Source: a virus
Reading direction: 5' to 3' (one strand)
IMG/VR virus record: IMGVR_UViG_3300036651_000126
Span: 1-27,484 of that record
DNA: 27,484 bases
Shown: positions 7,597 to 15,749 of the stretch, piece after piece
Layout: each line of letters begins with the position of its first letter
How positions within the stretch are numbered: the first letter of the stretch is position 1
The notes under the pieces: model-generated
Told to the model about the DNA's origin: nothing
Database searches by the model: none
Seen by the model: the letters and a program-made list of their open reading frames with translations, nothing else
Made by a program: the position numbers and the translations under genes

Positions 7597-9596
7597 CCCT
7601 GCTCCCCCAGATTGAACTGACCTCGGAGCGCCCCATTGCTCCCGAGATGCTGCTGGACGCGGCGGTCAGGGACTATCGGGCGAGGGTGGTCAAGGAGGGC
7701 GTACTGCGCGTCCTGGCTGGGCCGCTTGAGTTCGGCGGCGGCTTCCTCTCAGGCGTGCTTAAGGAGGTGATGGCAGGCAACCTGCACCCGTACCGGATCA
7801 TGGCTGGCGCTGCTATCCGGCACCTGATCCTCGACTCCCGCGAGCGCAACGGCATCTTCATCCAGGAGACGGACGCTGCCCAGGTGGCTGACGAGGCCGC
7901 TCTCAACCTGGTCACCTACGTGGCGAGCACCTCTGGGGACGCAGTGTTGGATGGCTATCACCGGATGGTCAACATGGGCATCCCGCCCAAGGAGGCCGCT
8001 CGGCGCGCCATCAGCGCCTTCGGCCTCACCAAGCCCCAGATGCGCACCATGATCGCGCTCAAGCCGGACCAGGGCGTCAAGTCCTCGGTGCCTGGGTCGC
8101 TGAAGAAGAAGTCAGACGCCTACATCCGGCGCGCCTTCCAGCAGCGGGTACGGACCCTGAACCAGAACACGGTGCGCCAGGTTGAGCACGATGCGGTCCA
8201 GTCCGGCTGGGAGGAAGAGGTCCGCACCGGCACCTTGCAGGACACCACTCTCAAGGTTTGGCTGACTGCTGCCGACGAGCGCACCTGCCCGATCTGTGCT
8301 CCGATGGATCGGCACGCCGTGGGCGTGATGGACACCTTCCGGCTCCCGGATGGCAACCGGGTGAAGAACCCTCCAGTGCACGTCAACTGCCGCTGCTCGA
8401 CCCAGTTGGTGCGGGACTATCGCGACGTAGAGCGCTTCTCCAAGGCCTGGGACCCCAAGAAGCACCCCCGTCAGAGCAACGGCGAGTTCGGACGCAAGGA
8501 AGTCGCTTTCAAGGACCCGGGGCGTCAGATCAACCTCACCGACCTCTCAATGGAGCAATTGAGTGAGGTGTCCGGCTTGACCGATCTGGGGGGTCCGCAG
8601 TTGAGCATCCCCTCACAACTGACCAATTTCACGAGCCTCACTAACTTCACTCCCCTCACCTCCCTCACTCCCCTCACCCCCACCTCGCTTAGCAACCTCA
8701 CCAGCACGGCGACCACGCCCAGCAGCCTGACCAATTACCAACTGGACGGACTGGTCTCCCCCAGCGGCAAGACCTACTCACTGACCAACCTGTCTCTGGT
8801 CGCTGCCGCCGCTACCGCGCACCCCGACCTAGCCCCTCGGGAGGCACCTATCTCAGGCCCCGTGCGCTCCCTGGGCACGGAGTACGTCTCCCTCGCGCTG
8901 CCTAGCGATTTTGAGCGCACTGATCTGAGCGATTCCAGCGGAGCCTTGTATCTCGATGGCCTCAGGTTCGTGAAGCGGGGCAATTATCCGGCGCTGCGCA
9001 ACCTCGTCAACGAGAAGATGAGTGCTCCGCGCGGCGCGGACACCTGGCTTGATGAGCATGAGCACGATATGGCTGCCGAGTTGGACGAACTCAGGTCCAG
9101 CAAGGACCCGAACATCACCCAACTTCACAAGAGCCTGGTGCATCAGTTGGTGGGCAAGAACGTCTACGGCGCGCCAGTGCTGGACATCAGCGCTGACCGG
9201 GCCAAGGAAGCGTGGCGCGAGGTGCTCAGCCGCCCTAGCAGCGAGGTGGAGCGGCGGCAGGTTGGCTGGAAGGACGGCCAGTACAGCGTCGCGGTCTTCG
9301 ATGGCAACGGGCATCAGATTGCTGAGGAGTTAGTGCCTGCTCACGTCTACGCCGCCCTGACCAACATCAGTCCCGAGGCCGAGTTCATGCCGCGCGTATT
9401 CGCTGCGCGCAACGCCTGGGATTCCAAAGCGGCTGGCACGGAGGGCGATACCGAACAGGTGGTTGCCGGAAGCGACGAGGAACTGAATGTGGGAGGGCCG
9501 TTCGTCTGGAAGAAGGGCCTCCGTGGCGTCTTCTGGCTGACGCCTGACGTAGACCTCCAGCCTCGCATGGCTCGGGGTAGGACCGGCGAAGGCTGA
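7593..9596 (+). CDS. MuF-type minor head protein with C-terminal extension
   Basis: ATG 7593 overlaps the previous stop (ATGA). The first 275 of 667 residues are a phage head-morphogenesis (MuF/SPP1 gp7-like) domain. It is helical and contains the signature WLTAADERTCPICAPMD followed by PPVHVNCRCSTQLV, a Cys/His cluster. This family binds the portal and is packaged in small copy number. Residues 282-299 carry FSKAWDP-x2-HPRQSNGEF, the tag-like motif shared with the upstream protein. Residues about 343-384 are a Leu/Thr/Asn/Pro repeat linker. A further 280-residue acidic domain has no recognised fold. Long extensions after MuF domains are known in other phages and sometimes encode effectors; none can be identified here. 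Confidence 0.88.
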   Translation: MTLLPQIELTSERPIAPEMLLDAAVRDYRARVVKEGVLRVLAGPLEFGGGFLSGVLKEVMAGNLHPYRIMAGAAIRHLILDSRERNGIFIQETDAAQVADEAALNLVTYVASTSGDAVLDGYHRMVNMGIPPKEAARRAISAFGLTKPQMRTMIALKPDQGVKSSVPGSLKKKSDAYIRRAFQQRVRTLNQNTVRQVEHDAVQSGWEEEVRTGTLQDTTLKVWLTAADERTCPICAPMDRHAVGVMDTFRLPDGNRVKNPPVHVNCRCSTQLVRDYRDVERFSKAWDPKKHPRQSNGEFGRKEVAFKDPGRQINLTDLSMEQLSEVSGLTDLGGPQLSIPSQLTNFTSLTNFTPLTSLTPLTPTSLSNLTSTATTPSSLTNYQLDGLVSPSGKTYSLTNLSLVAAAATAHPDLAPREAPISGPVRSLGTEYVSLALPSDFERTDLSDSSGALYLDGLRFVKRGNYPALRNLVNEKMSAPRGADTWLDEHEHDMAAELDELRSSKDPNITQLHKSLVHQLVGKNVYGAPVLDISADRAKEAWREVLSRPSSEVERRQVGWKDGQYSVAVFDGNGHQIAEELVPAHVYAALTNISPEAEFMPRVFAARNAWDSKAAGTEGDTEQVVAGSDEELNVGGPFVWKKGLRGVFWLTPDVDLQPRMARGRTGEG

Positions 9597-9608
9597 GAGG
9601 ATTAGGAC

Positions 9609-12452
9609 ATGGACCCGCAGATTGTTCAGAACGCGCTACGCGCAGTGCTTGGAGACGCCTACGAGGAGCGCTCCCGCGTCACCATCAACGATCCGCGCCC
9701 CGACGCTCCGGTGCGCAAGGACGCCGTTGGGTCCGACATGCACGTCATGACCTCCATCAGCACGCCCCGCAGCAAGCGCGCGGTGCGCGTCCCGGGCGGC
9801 AACGGCAAGTTGAAGCCGATGGTCTCGGTTGTGGACAACTCTGTGGGCAGTGTGGATAAGGCCATGGACCCCCAGACCAAGTCCAAGGTGGGCGAGGGCC
9901 TGACCACTGCCGGAGCGGTCGGTGGAGCACTCTCCCTCCCTGGGTTGGCGGGACACACGGGCACCAAGTTGCAGCAGGCTGGGGTGCTCAAGCCCAAGGC
10001 CGCACTCCCCCCGATGGCCGCAGGCATGAACGCGGACCCGGAGGTCGCCCACATCGGGACTGGAGTAAGCCGAAAGATCAGCCACGTTCTTAAGCCGATG
10101 GCGGACGCTGCGCACAAGTTGCCCGGCATGAAGGTCGAGGGCGAGGGGCTCCGTAACCCCAAGGTTGGTGCTGGCCTCGCTGTCGGTGCCGCAGGGCTGG
10201 AGATTGCGGGCCTGGCTGGTGACGTGATGGGTCGCAAGGCTTTCAAGGAGCAGCGTCAGGTCGGCACTCCGGGCAACATCGCCGGAGTTTCTAAGTCAGA
10301 CGCTGGCAAGCGCCGTCAGGGCGCTGCTGCTCTTGGCGCTGGCACCGTTGCTGGCAGCCTTGGGGCCGTGATGGGCGGCGTCCCGGGCGCGAAGGAGCCG
10401 GACACCCTGCGTCCCTGGAGTCTGAAGAGCGCTCCCCACCTGTCCCGCGCTGGCATCTTCGGCTACCGATCCAACGCTCATGAGCACGCCACGGCGAGCA
10501 TTAAGGCCGAGCCTCGCGTCACCGCCTACGAGAAGGGCAACATGGCCGGGAAGGTCGAGGCGGAGACCAAGATCATGCGTGGCATGCGCCGCGCCCGTAA
10601 GGGCAGTTACGCGCTCACCGCACTGGGTGGCGCTACGGCTGTGGCTGGTGCTCACCGGTTCCACGAGGGCAACAAGAAGGTCAGCAAGGCCAGGAGGAGC
10701 GACTCGCGCACCAACCTGTCCAGCGCTGAGGTAGGTGCTGGAGCCGCTCTGGCAGGCGGTGGCCACCTGATCCCCAAGGCTCTAGATCACTACGCCCGAC
10801 ACTTCGACCAGAGCGCCAAGACCCACCTGCGTTCCGCTGAGGCAATCGCTCCCAACTTGGGTGGTCCCCGGATGAAGCCTGCCCGGATGAACGCGGATGG
10901 CCACGAGGTGCGCCCGGCGAAGGTGGACCGCAAGCCCGAGGTGGAGAATTACAAGATTCTTCCCTCTAAGGCCGACCCCCAGCAGGTGCACCCGGCGCGC
11001 CAGGAGCAGAAGGGTCGCCTCAAGGGAGTCCCGCGCGAGGGCCGATTCCAGGCTGGCCTGCACCGTGGCAAGGCTGCCAACGAGGCTCACTTCGCTGACG
11101 TGTTCGCTGAGAACGCCGAGCACTTCCGTCGCCTGCGCGCACCCGGCCTGGCGCTGGCCGGAGCCGGTGCGATGGGCCTGGCGGTGTCCCACCAGGACCG
11201 AGGGCCGGTCAAGAAGTCCGCAGAGGATGTAGTGACCTTCTCCAAGGTGGATGACGACAAGCAGCAGGTCTTCGGCTGGGTCTCCATCTCCAAGAAGGAT
11301 GGGGTCGAGGTGCTCGACCTCCAGGGCGACTACGTGCCCATCGAGGAGATTGAGAAGTCGGCCTACGACTACATGCTCAAGTCCCGCAAGGGTGGCAACC
11401 AGCACGCTCGCATCTACTCCGAACTCGGTGACCAGCCCAAGCACGTCGCTGACGTGATCGAGTCTGTGGTCTTCACCCCGGAGAAGATCGAGAAGATGGG
11501 CCTGCCTGGGGATCACACCCAGGGCTGGTGGATGGGCATGCAGATTTTCGATGACGAGACCTGGCGTCAGGTGAAGTCCGGTGAGCGCGCTGGCTTCTCT
11601 ATCCACGGCCAGGGCAAGCGCGAGGTTGTCGAGAAGGCCCATGACGAGATTGATCGCAAGGAACAGGCCAAGATCATCGGCCTAGGTGCCGCTGGTGCCA
11701 CCGCTGCTGGCTCCGGTGCGGCGGCTGCCACTGTTCCGTGGCTCCAGCAGAACCACCCCGCGCGGGCGGCCAAGGTGGGGATCAAGTCTGCTCAGCAGGC
11801 TGAGAAGTTGAGCGGACACCTGAAGTTGGTTGCCGCTGGTGTTGCTGCGCCTGCGGGTATCTATGGCGGCCTGCACGCCATCCACTCCGCAGTGCACCGT
11901 CCACCCAAGAAAACCGACCCCAAGCGCACCATGGCTGACATCGTGGTCGGCAAGGCGTGGTCCCCTGTGGTTGAGCACAACAGCCTGGAGGAGGACCGTC
12001 AGCGTCGTACGGCTGGCTATCAGCGGGCCGCCACGGCTACTGCTGCTGGTGGGGCTGCTGTTGGTGCGGGTGGTCTCGCCGTGCGTCACGTCAGCCTGCG
12101 CGGTGCGGCTGAATCCAAGGCTTCCGCTGATCGCGTCCGGGTTCCCACCAGTGCTGATCTGGAGCGCAACCTCAAGCGGGGTGCGAACTACCGCAGGGCC
12201 AGGAACATCCCAGAGGGAGGCAAGAAGGCCGCCCTCTCTATGAGGACCACGAACCTGAACCACAGTGCAGCGGTAAAGACGGCCACCGACATCAAGGCTG
12301 GGCATGAAGCCGCTGCTGGGAAGTTGGTCGCTCGCGCGGGGAATGCGGGCAAGGTCGCCCGGGTTGGTGGGTTGGTCGCCCTGGGTGCCGGAGCAGCCGC
12401 TGGAGCCATCCATCACGAGCGCAAGAACTCCTGGAAGCCCTACGGCCAGTAG
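9609..12452 (+). CDS. XkdF-like capsid maturation protease in a 947-aa Gly/Ala-zipper protein
   Basis: ATG 9609 follows AGAGGA at good spacing. The central part, about residues 546-672, matches the phage XkdF serine protease family. It has VFGWVSISKKDG, LDLQGDYVPIEEIEKSAYDYMLKSR, then His599 (GNQHARI) and His612, VADVIESVVFTPEK, WWMGMQIFDDETWRQVKSGE and Ser664 in AGFSIHG. Ser664 and His599 are the likely catalytic residues by family analogy. Such proteases digest scaffold and trim capsid proteins in the prohead. Unusually, the domain is embedded between about 535 N-terminal and 275 C-terminal residues. These flanks contain some ten Gly/Ala-rich hydrophobic segments, several ending in His/basic residues (AGAIHHERK, AGAHRFHEG, LHAIHSAVHR). 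Family members are normally only a few hundred residues. The flanks may be membrane-active or head-internal. Confidence 0.85.
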   Translation: MDPQIVQNALRAVLGDAYEERSRVTINDPRPDAPVRKDAVGSDMHVMTSISTPRSKRAVRVPGGNGKLKPMVSVVDNSVGSVDKAMDPQTKSKVGEGLTTAGAVGGALSLPGLAGHTGTKLQQAGVLKPKAALPPMAAGMNADPEVAHIGTGVSRKISHVLKPMADAAHKLPGMKVEGEGLRNPKVGAGLAVGAAGLEIAGLAGDVMGRKAFKEQRQVGTPGNIAGVSKSDAGKRRQGAAALGAGTVAGSLGAVMGGVPGAKEPDTLRPWSLKSAPHLSRAGIFGYRSNAHEHATASIKAEPRVTAYEKGNMAGKVEAETKIMRGMRRARKGSYALTALGGATAVAGAHRFHEGNKKVSKARRSDSRTNLSSAEVGAGAALAGGGHLIPKALDHYARHFDQSAKTHLRSAEAIAPNLGGPRMKPARMNADGHEVRPAKVDRKPEVENYKILPSKADPQQVHPARQEQKGRLKGVPREGRFQAGLHRGKAANEAHFADVFAENAEHFRRLRAPGLALAGAGAMGLAVSHQDRGPVKKSAEDVVTFSKVDDDKQQVFGWVSISKKDGVEVLDLQGDYVPIEEIEKSAYDYMLKSRKGGNQHARIYSELGDQPKHVADVIESVVFTPEKIEKMGLPGDHTQGWWMGMQIFDDETWRQVKSGERAGFSIHGQGKREVVEKAHDEIDRKEQAKIIGLGAAGATAAGSGAAAATVPWLQQNHPARAAKVGIKSAQQAEKLSGHLKLVAAGVAAPAGIYGGLHAIHSAVHRPPKKTDPKRTMADIVVGKAWSPVVEHNSLEEDRQRRTAGYQRAATATAAGGAAVGAGGLAVRHVSLRGAAESKASADRVRVPTSADLERNLKRGANYRRARNIPEGGKKAALSMRTTNLNHSAAVKTATDIKAGHEAAAGKLVARAGNAGKVARVGGLVALGAGAAAGAIHHERKNSWKPYGQ

Positions 12453-12507
12453 CCGGAAGGTAGGTCGGGACAGCCCCCTTACGCTTGTTTTGAAGGAGTG
12501 ATGAGAG

Positions 12508-13266
12508 ATGCCGAAGCCAGCCACGCGGCTCCGCGACATGGAGATTGATGAAGTCTCCGTCGTGGACAAGGGTGCGGCTCCTGACGCTTTGATCGCCATT
12601 GCCAAGAGGGCTACCCAGGAGGTTGACATGCCCAAGTACACGTTTGAGGACGGTACGCCGGTCAGCGAGGAGGAACTCGTCCCCGGTGACATCGTCTTCG
12701 ATGAGAACGGCGGGGCCTTTGAGTACGTCCTTGAGGACGAGGCCGCCGAGGATTTTGCTGACGAGAGCGAACTGGAGCCGGTCGGCAAGGCCGCCTTCCC
12801 GTCCTTCACTGAGGAGATTCGCGAGGAGTTGTCCAAGGCGTTCGAGAACCGCGACGCCTCTGGTCAGCGTGAACTCTTCGCCAAGGCTGCCCAGGAGATT
12901 GACTCGCTGCGCCGACAGGTCGCTGAGTCTCAGAGCATCGCCAAGGCCGAGCGCGACACGCGCCTGACCGAGGCGTACATCTCCAAGGCTGCGGAGTACA
13001 ACCTCCCCGGCGACCCGCGTGACCTCGGCCCGGTCCTCTTCCGCATGGCAGAGACCATGTCCTACGAAGACTGCGCAGTCATCAACAAGGCGCTGACCGC
13101 TGCTGGCTCGATGCTGTTCCAGGAGATTGGCGCTGTGGGCGGCGGAGACAACGACGACATCCTCACCCAGGTTGCCAAGGCCGCCTACGAGGGTGGCAGC
13201 GACGTGATCAGCGTCCTGGACGAAAACCCCGAGGCTTACGCCGAGTACCTGGCGAGCCAGAAGTAA
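12508..13266 (+). CDS. Capsid scaffold-like protein
   Basis: ATG 12508 has GAAGGAG nine bases upstream. The 252-aa product begins with LRDMEIDEVSVVDKGAAPDA and IAIAKRA. That resembles the short [E/D]-x-VSLVDKGA element I associate with the ends of XkdF-type proteases and the starts of their scaffolds. An acidic segment follows (FEYVLEDEAAEDFADESELE). Next come a helical coiled-coil-like region at about residues 100-160 (LFAKAAQEIDSLRRQVAESQ) and a C-terminal region with YNLPGDPRDLGPVLFRMAETMSYEDC and LFQEIGAVGG, typical of actinophage scaffolds. It is flanked by the protease and the decoration/capsid genes, the classic position. It presumably lines the prohead interior and is digested by the upstream protease. 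Confidence 0.75.
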   Translation: MPKPATRLRDMEIDEVSVVDKGAAPDALIAIAKRATQEVDMPKYTFEDGTPVSEEELVPGDIVFDENGGAFEYVLEDEAAEDFADESELEPVGKAAFPSFTEEIREELSKAFENRDASGQRELFAKAAQEIDSLRRQVAESQSIAKAERDTRLTEAYISKAAEYNLPGDPRDLGPVLFRMAETMSYEDCAVINKALTAAGSMLFQEIGAVGGGDNDDILTQVAKAAYEGGSDVISVLDENPEAYAEYLASQK

Positions 13267-13281
13267 GGAAGGAGTGCAGTC

Positions 13282-13707
13282 ATGACGGCGAATTACGATG
13301 AGTCCCTCCGGACCATCACCCTCAATGCAGATGCCACCTTGGCCGTGCTCACTGGCGCGCCTGGTCTCCCTGGGTCTGCCAACGGCGTCAACGTCGCTGG
13401 CAACCAGTACCGGGCGGTAGTGGTCACGGGCGCTCGGCAGGCAGGTCTCTCCAACGCCAACAACGGCAAGGTTGTCGGCGTCTGCCAGAGCAAGCCGCAG
13501 TACACCGGAAACGCCAGCACCATCGGCTTCTCGGGTGTCTCGCGGGTGATGACCTCGACCAACGTCACCGCTGGTCAGGCCGTCTACTGCGATGCCAACG
13601 GCAAGGGGTCCAACTCCAACGCCACCGGGGTTCTCCTCGGCATCGCTCTTGACACGTCCACTACGGCGGGATCGCTGGTTCCAGTGCTCCTTCAGTTGAG
13701 CGAATAA
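13282..13707 (+). CDS. Head decoration-like protein (DUF2190-type)
   Basis: ATG 13282 follows a strong AAGGAG seven bases upstream. The 141-aa product is small-residue-rich and beta-rich: YRAVVVTGARQAGLSNANNGKVVGVCQSKPQ, then GFSGVSRVMTSTNVTAGQAVYC and GVLLGIALDTSTTAGSLVPVLLQ. This resembles DUF2190-type proteins, which lie immediately before major capsid genes and stabilise the shell or occupy its surface. Its position between scaffold and capsid supports this. The strong ribosome binding site fits a structural protein made in high copy. The exact family is uncertain. Confidence 0.75.
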   Translation: MTANYDESLRTITLNADATLAVLTGAPGLPGSANGVNVAGNQYRAVVVTGARQAGLSNANNGKVVGVCQSKPQYTGNASTIGFSGVSRVMTSTNVTAGQAVYCDANGKGSNSNATGVLLGIALDTSTTAGSLVPVLLQLSE

Positions 13708-13723
13708 GAAGGAGTGAATAGCC

Positions 13724-14734
13724 ATGCCTAACCCCGTAGGCCCTGACCTTCACGTCAACGTGCCGCTGACCAACGTCAGCATCGCGTATTTCCAGGATCA
13801 GTCGAACTTTGTCGCTGACAAGGTCTTCCCGATCATCCCGGTTGACAAGCAGAGCAACCTCTACAACCGCTACAGCAAGTCGCAGTGGCGCAAGACGAAC
13901 GCGCAGAAGCGTGCTCCGGGTACCGAGTCGGTCGGCACCGGGTACGACATCACGCGTGACCAGTACTACTGCGATGTCTACGCGATCCACAAGGACATCA
14001 CCGACCAGGACCGCGCTGCGGCTGACTCGGAGTGGATGCTGGACAAGGACGCCACCAACCTGGTGTCCAACGACCTCTTGCTCATGCGTGAGATTGCCTG
14101 GCAGCAGAACTTCTTCGGCACCGGTATCTGGGGTACCGACCTGGCTGGTACCAACACCGGCTCTGGTCAGTTCCCCAGCACCAACACGTTCCTTCAGTGG
14201 GACCAGGCGTCGTCTGACCCGATTCAGCAGTTCGCGACTCTCCAGGAGTCGTTCATCCAGAACTCGGGTCGCAAGGCGAACAAGTTGGTGCTCGGTGCTC
14301 ACGCGTACAACGCGCTGAAGAACCACCCGGACCTGATCGACCGCATCAAGTACACCCAGAAGGGCATCGTGACGACTGACCTCATCGCGACCCTGCTGGA
14401 TGTGGAGAAGGTCTACGTCTGCTACGCCTCGCAGGCGACCGGTCCCCAGATGGATGGTGCGGTGGCCGATGACGCCAACGCGACCTACTCCTTCATCGCG
14501 GACACCAAGTCGGCCCTCCTGTGCTACGCACCGGACTCGCCGTCGCTGCTCACCCCGAGCGCGGGCTACACCTTCAACTGGAAGGGCTACCTCGGCGGCA
14601 ACGCCCAGGGCGTCCGGATGAGCCGGTTCCGCATGGAGCACCTCAAGGTGGACCGGATCGAGGGTGAAATCACCTACGCACAGAAGGTGGTCTGCAACGA
14701 CATGGGCACCTTCATGCACGCGGTCACTGCGTAG
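13724..14734 (+). CDS. Major capsid protein
   Basis: ATG 13724 is preceded by AAGGAG at nine bases. The 336-aa product has the size and position of an HK97-fold capsid subunit. Its N-terminal arm (VPLTNVSIAYFQDQSNFVADKVFPIIPV) leads into an E-loop-like basic stretch (YNRYSKSQWRKTNAQKRAPG). Then come DITRDQYYCDVYAIHKDITDQDR, a spine helix (NDLLLMREIAWQQNFFG) and a domain containing GRKANKLVLGAHAYNALKNHPDLIDRIK. The late segment (FRMEHLKVDRIEGEITYAQKVV) resembles the P-domain strand that closes many capsid proteins. A strong hairpin follows at 14760-14792, consistent with high expression. The HK97 fold is inferred from context and pattern; no catalytic motif is expected. Confidence 0.85.
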   Translation: MPNPVGPDLHVNVPLTNVSIAYFQDQSNFVADKVFPIIPVDKQSNLYNRYSKSQWRKTNAQKRAPGTESVGTGYDITRDQYYCDVYAIHKDITDQDRAAADSEWMLDKDATNLVSNDLLLMREIAWQQNFFGTGIWGTDLAGTNTGSGQFPSTNTFLQWDQASSDPIQQFATLQESFIQNSGRKANKLVLGAHAYNALKNHPDLIDRIKYTQKGIVTTDLIATLLDVEKVYVCYASQATGPQMDGAVADDANATYSFIADTKSALLCYAPDSPSLLTPSAGYTFNWKGYLGGNAQGVRMSRFRMEHLKVDRIEGEITYAQKVVCNDMGTFMHAVTA

Positions 14735-14759
14735 TCCTAGGACTGCGTACCAAGCCTGA

Positions 14760-14792
14760 GAGGGGCGGGTGGGGTCAACCCGCTCGCCCCTC
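14760..14792 (+). terminator. Strong hairpin after the capsid gene, probable (partial) terminator
   Basis: The arms 14760-14773 and 14779-14792 pair over 14 positions, including two G-U pairs, around a 5-base loop (GTCAA). The outer 8 pairs (GAGGGGCG with CGCCCCTC) are perfect. No T-run follows, as is common for hairpin terminators in GC-rich bacteria. It lies 25 bases past the capsid stop and 20 bases before the next start. That position fits an attenuator or 3' stabiliser separating abundant capsid mRNA from downstream genes. Confidence 0.65.
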
Positions 14793-14812
14793 ACTCAGTT
14801 CCAGGAGAGAAC

Positions 14813-15145
14813 ATGGACGGTCACGACGCCTTCTTTGGCGAGGTGAGCAAGGGCTGGTCCCCGGGGAAGGTCGCTGCCGTCTACCGGGCCGGAAGCAGTC
14901 ACGGGGGAACCCTGGCGACCGAGTGGGGCAACTCGAAGATGATCGCGCACCGCAACGGCAAGCATTTCGCAGAGATGACCCGCGAGGGAGTCTCTCGGGG
15001 TGACGCCTCCTTCGCAATCCATAACGGCAGGCGGAACGCCGCTGAGGCCAGGGAGATGCTCTCCACTGGCAAGCGGTACGGGAAGCGCAAGTTCGTCGCC
15101 CCCGGGGCCGCCCATCGCCCTGGCCAACTACGACCCCTCCCTTAA
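14813..15145 (+). CDS. Tag-bearing hypothetical protein after the capsid gene (110 aa)
   Basis: ATG 14813 follows AGGAGA. The product opens directly with MDGHDAFFGEVSKGW, the clearest copy of the GH[D/E]AFF motif that recurs in this window. The remainder is basic and small (HGGTLATEWGNSKMIAHRNGKHFAEMTREGVSRG, then AIHNGRRNAAEAREML). It has no membrane segment or catalytic signature. It is not one of the standard head genes and lies between the capsid hairpin and a Pro-rich protein. The first 25 coding bases after the A of ATG are nearly repeated at 18750-18774, at the 3' end of another gene. A virion-associated accessory role is inferred from this alone. Confidence 0.75.
   Translation: MDGHDAFFGEVSKGWSPGKVAAVYRAGSSHGGTLATEWGNSKMIAHRNGKHFAEMTREGVSRGDASFAIHNGRRNAAEAREMLSTGKRYGKRKFVAPGAAHRPGQLRPLP
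14814..14838 (+). repeat. 25-bp near-identical repeat, copy 1 (encodes DGHDAFFG)
   Basis: These bases match 18750-18774 at 23 of 25 positions, and both differences are synonymous. Here the repeat forms the very start of a gene. Copy 2 forms the end of another, nearly 4 kb away. Confidence 0.85.
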
Positions 15146-15155
15146 GGAGAATGAC

Positions 15156-15749
15156 ATGAAGCCCCTTCTTGCCAGCCGATACATCAGTTGGATGGCCATC
15201 CGCCCGCTTCGCTTCGGTGAGCGCGACTTCGCCCCTGGCGAGAAGGTGCCCCAGAAGTACCTGGAGCCCATGCGCGACCCTGAGGTGCTGATCCGCACCA
15301 ACCGCCTCGCTGCGGTGACCAAGGACATGAACAAGATTCCCCGGATGCTGCGCAAGTTGGTGACCGAGGAGGAGGAGATGCGGGCCAAGATTCTGGCTCC
15401 TCGTGGCGGCGTCGGCCAGGTCGTGCCGACCCACCTGCTGGCCTCTACCCCTGAGCCGGAGCCGGTGACGCTGCCCACCTTCACTGATGAGGATGTGGAG
15501 CCGACCGAGTTCGAGAAGGCACACTCCGCCAGCGCGGGTCCTGACACGGCCCCTCTGGGCCCTGCTGACATCTCTGACAGCACCCCGGCCCCTGCGCCCA
15601 AGGAAAGCGGGCAGGCGGACACGCCGGTACCGTCTGAGACGCCGGAGCCTGAGGTTACCCCCGTCCCCGTCGAGGAGCCCCAGGCTCCGGTCCAGCCCCA
15701 GGCGGACGCGACTTCAGAAGCAACGCCAGAGGAGGCTTCCGGTGAGTAA
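15156..15749 (+). CDS. Head-associated protein with acidic Pro-rich tail (197 aa)
   Basis: The chosen start is ATG 15156, with AAGGAG six bases upstream. An ATG at 15151 is out of frame and too close to the ribosome binding site. The N-terminal half holds a small beta-like domain (ISWMAIRPLRFGERDFAPGEKVP, then DPEVLIRTNRLAAVTKD). This resembles the tiny R-P-x-R-FxPGxxVP domains of small phage head proteins. From about residue 90 the protein becomes a disordered acidic Pro/Thr/Glu-rich tail (PEPEPVTLP, TPEPEVTPVPVEEPQ). The stop overlaps the start region of the next gene by 8 bases. Its role is not known; a surface or connector-associated protein is possible. Confidence 0.75.
   Translation: MKPLLASRYISWMAIRPLRFGERDFAPGEKVPQKYLEPMRDPEVLIRTNRLAAVTKDMNKIPRMLRKLVTEEEEMRAKILAPRGGVGQVVPTHLLASTPEPEPVTLPTFTDEDVEPTEFEKAHSASAGPDTAPLGPADISDSTPAPAPKESGQADTPVPSETPEPEVTPVPVEEPQAPVQPQADATSEATPEEASGE

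Noticed and set aside
12292-13725. Minus-strand ORF of 477 codons opposite protease, scaffold and decoration genes
   Set aside because: It is antisense to three well-supported genes. Its Leu/Val/Gly-rich product has no recognisable domain, as expected of a mirror frame in GC-rich DNA, and it spans gene boundaries.
14726-14749. 8-bp direct repeat ACTGCGTA around the capsid stop, possible attachment site
   Set aside because: It is too short and sits within the capsid end and adjacent spacer, with no integrase or tRNA nearby.
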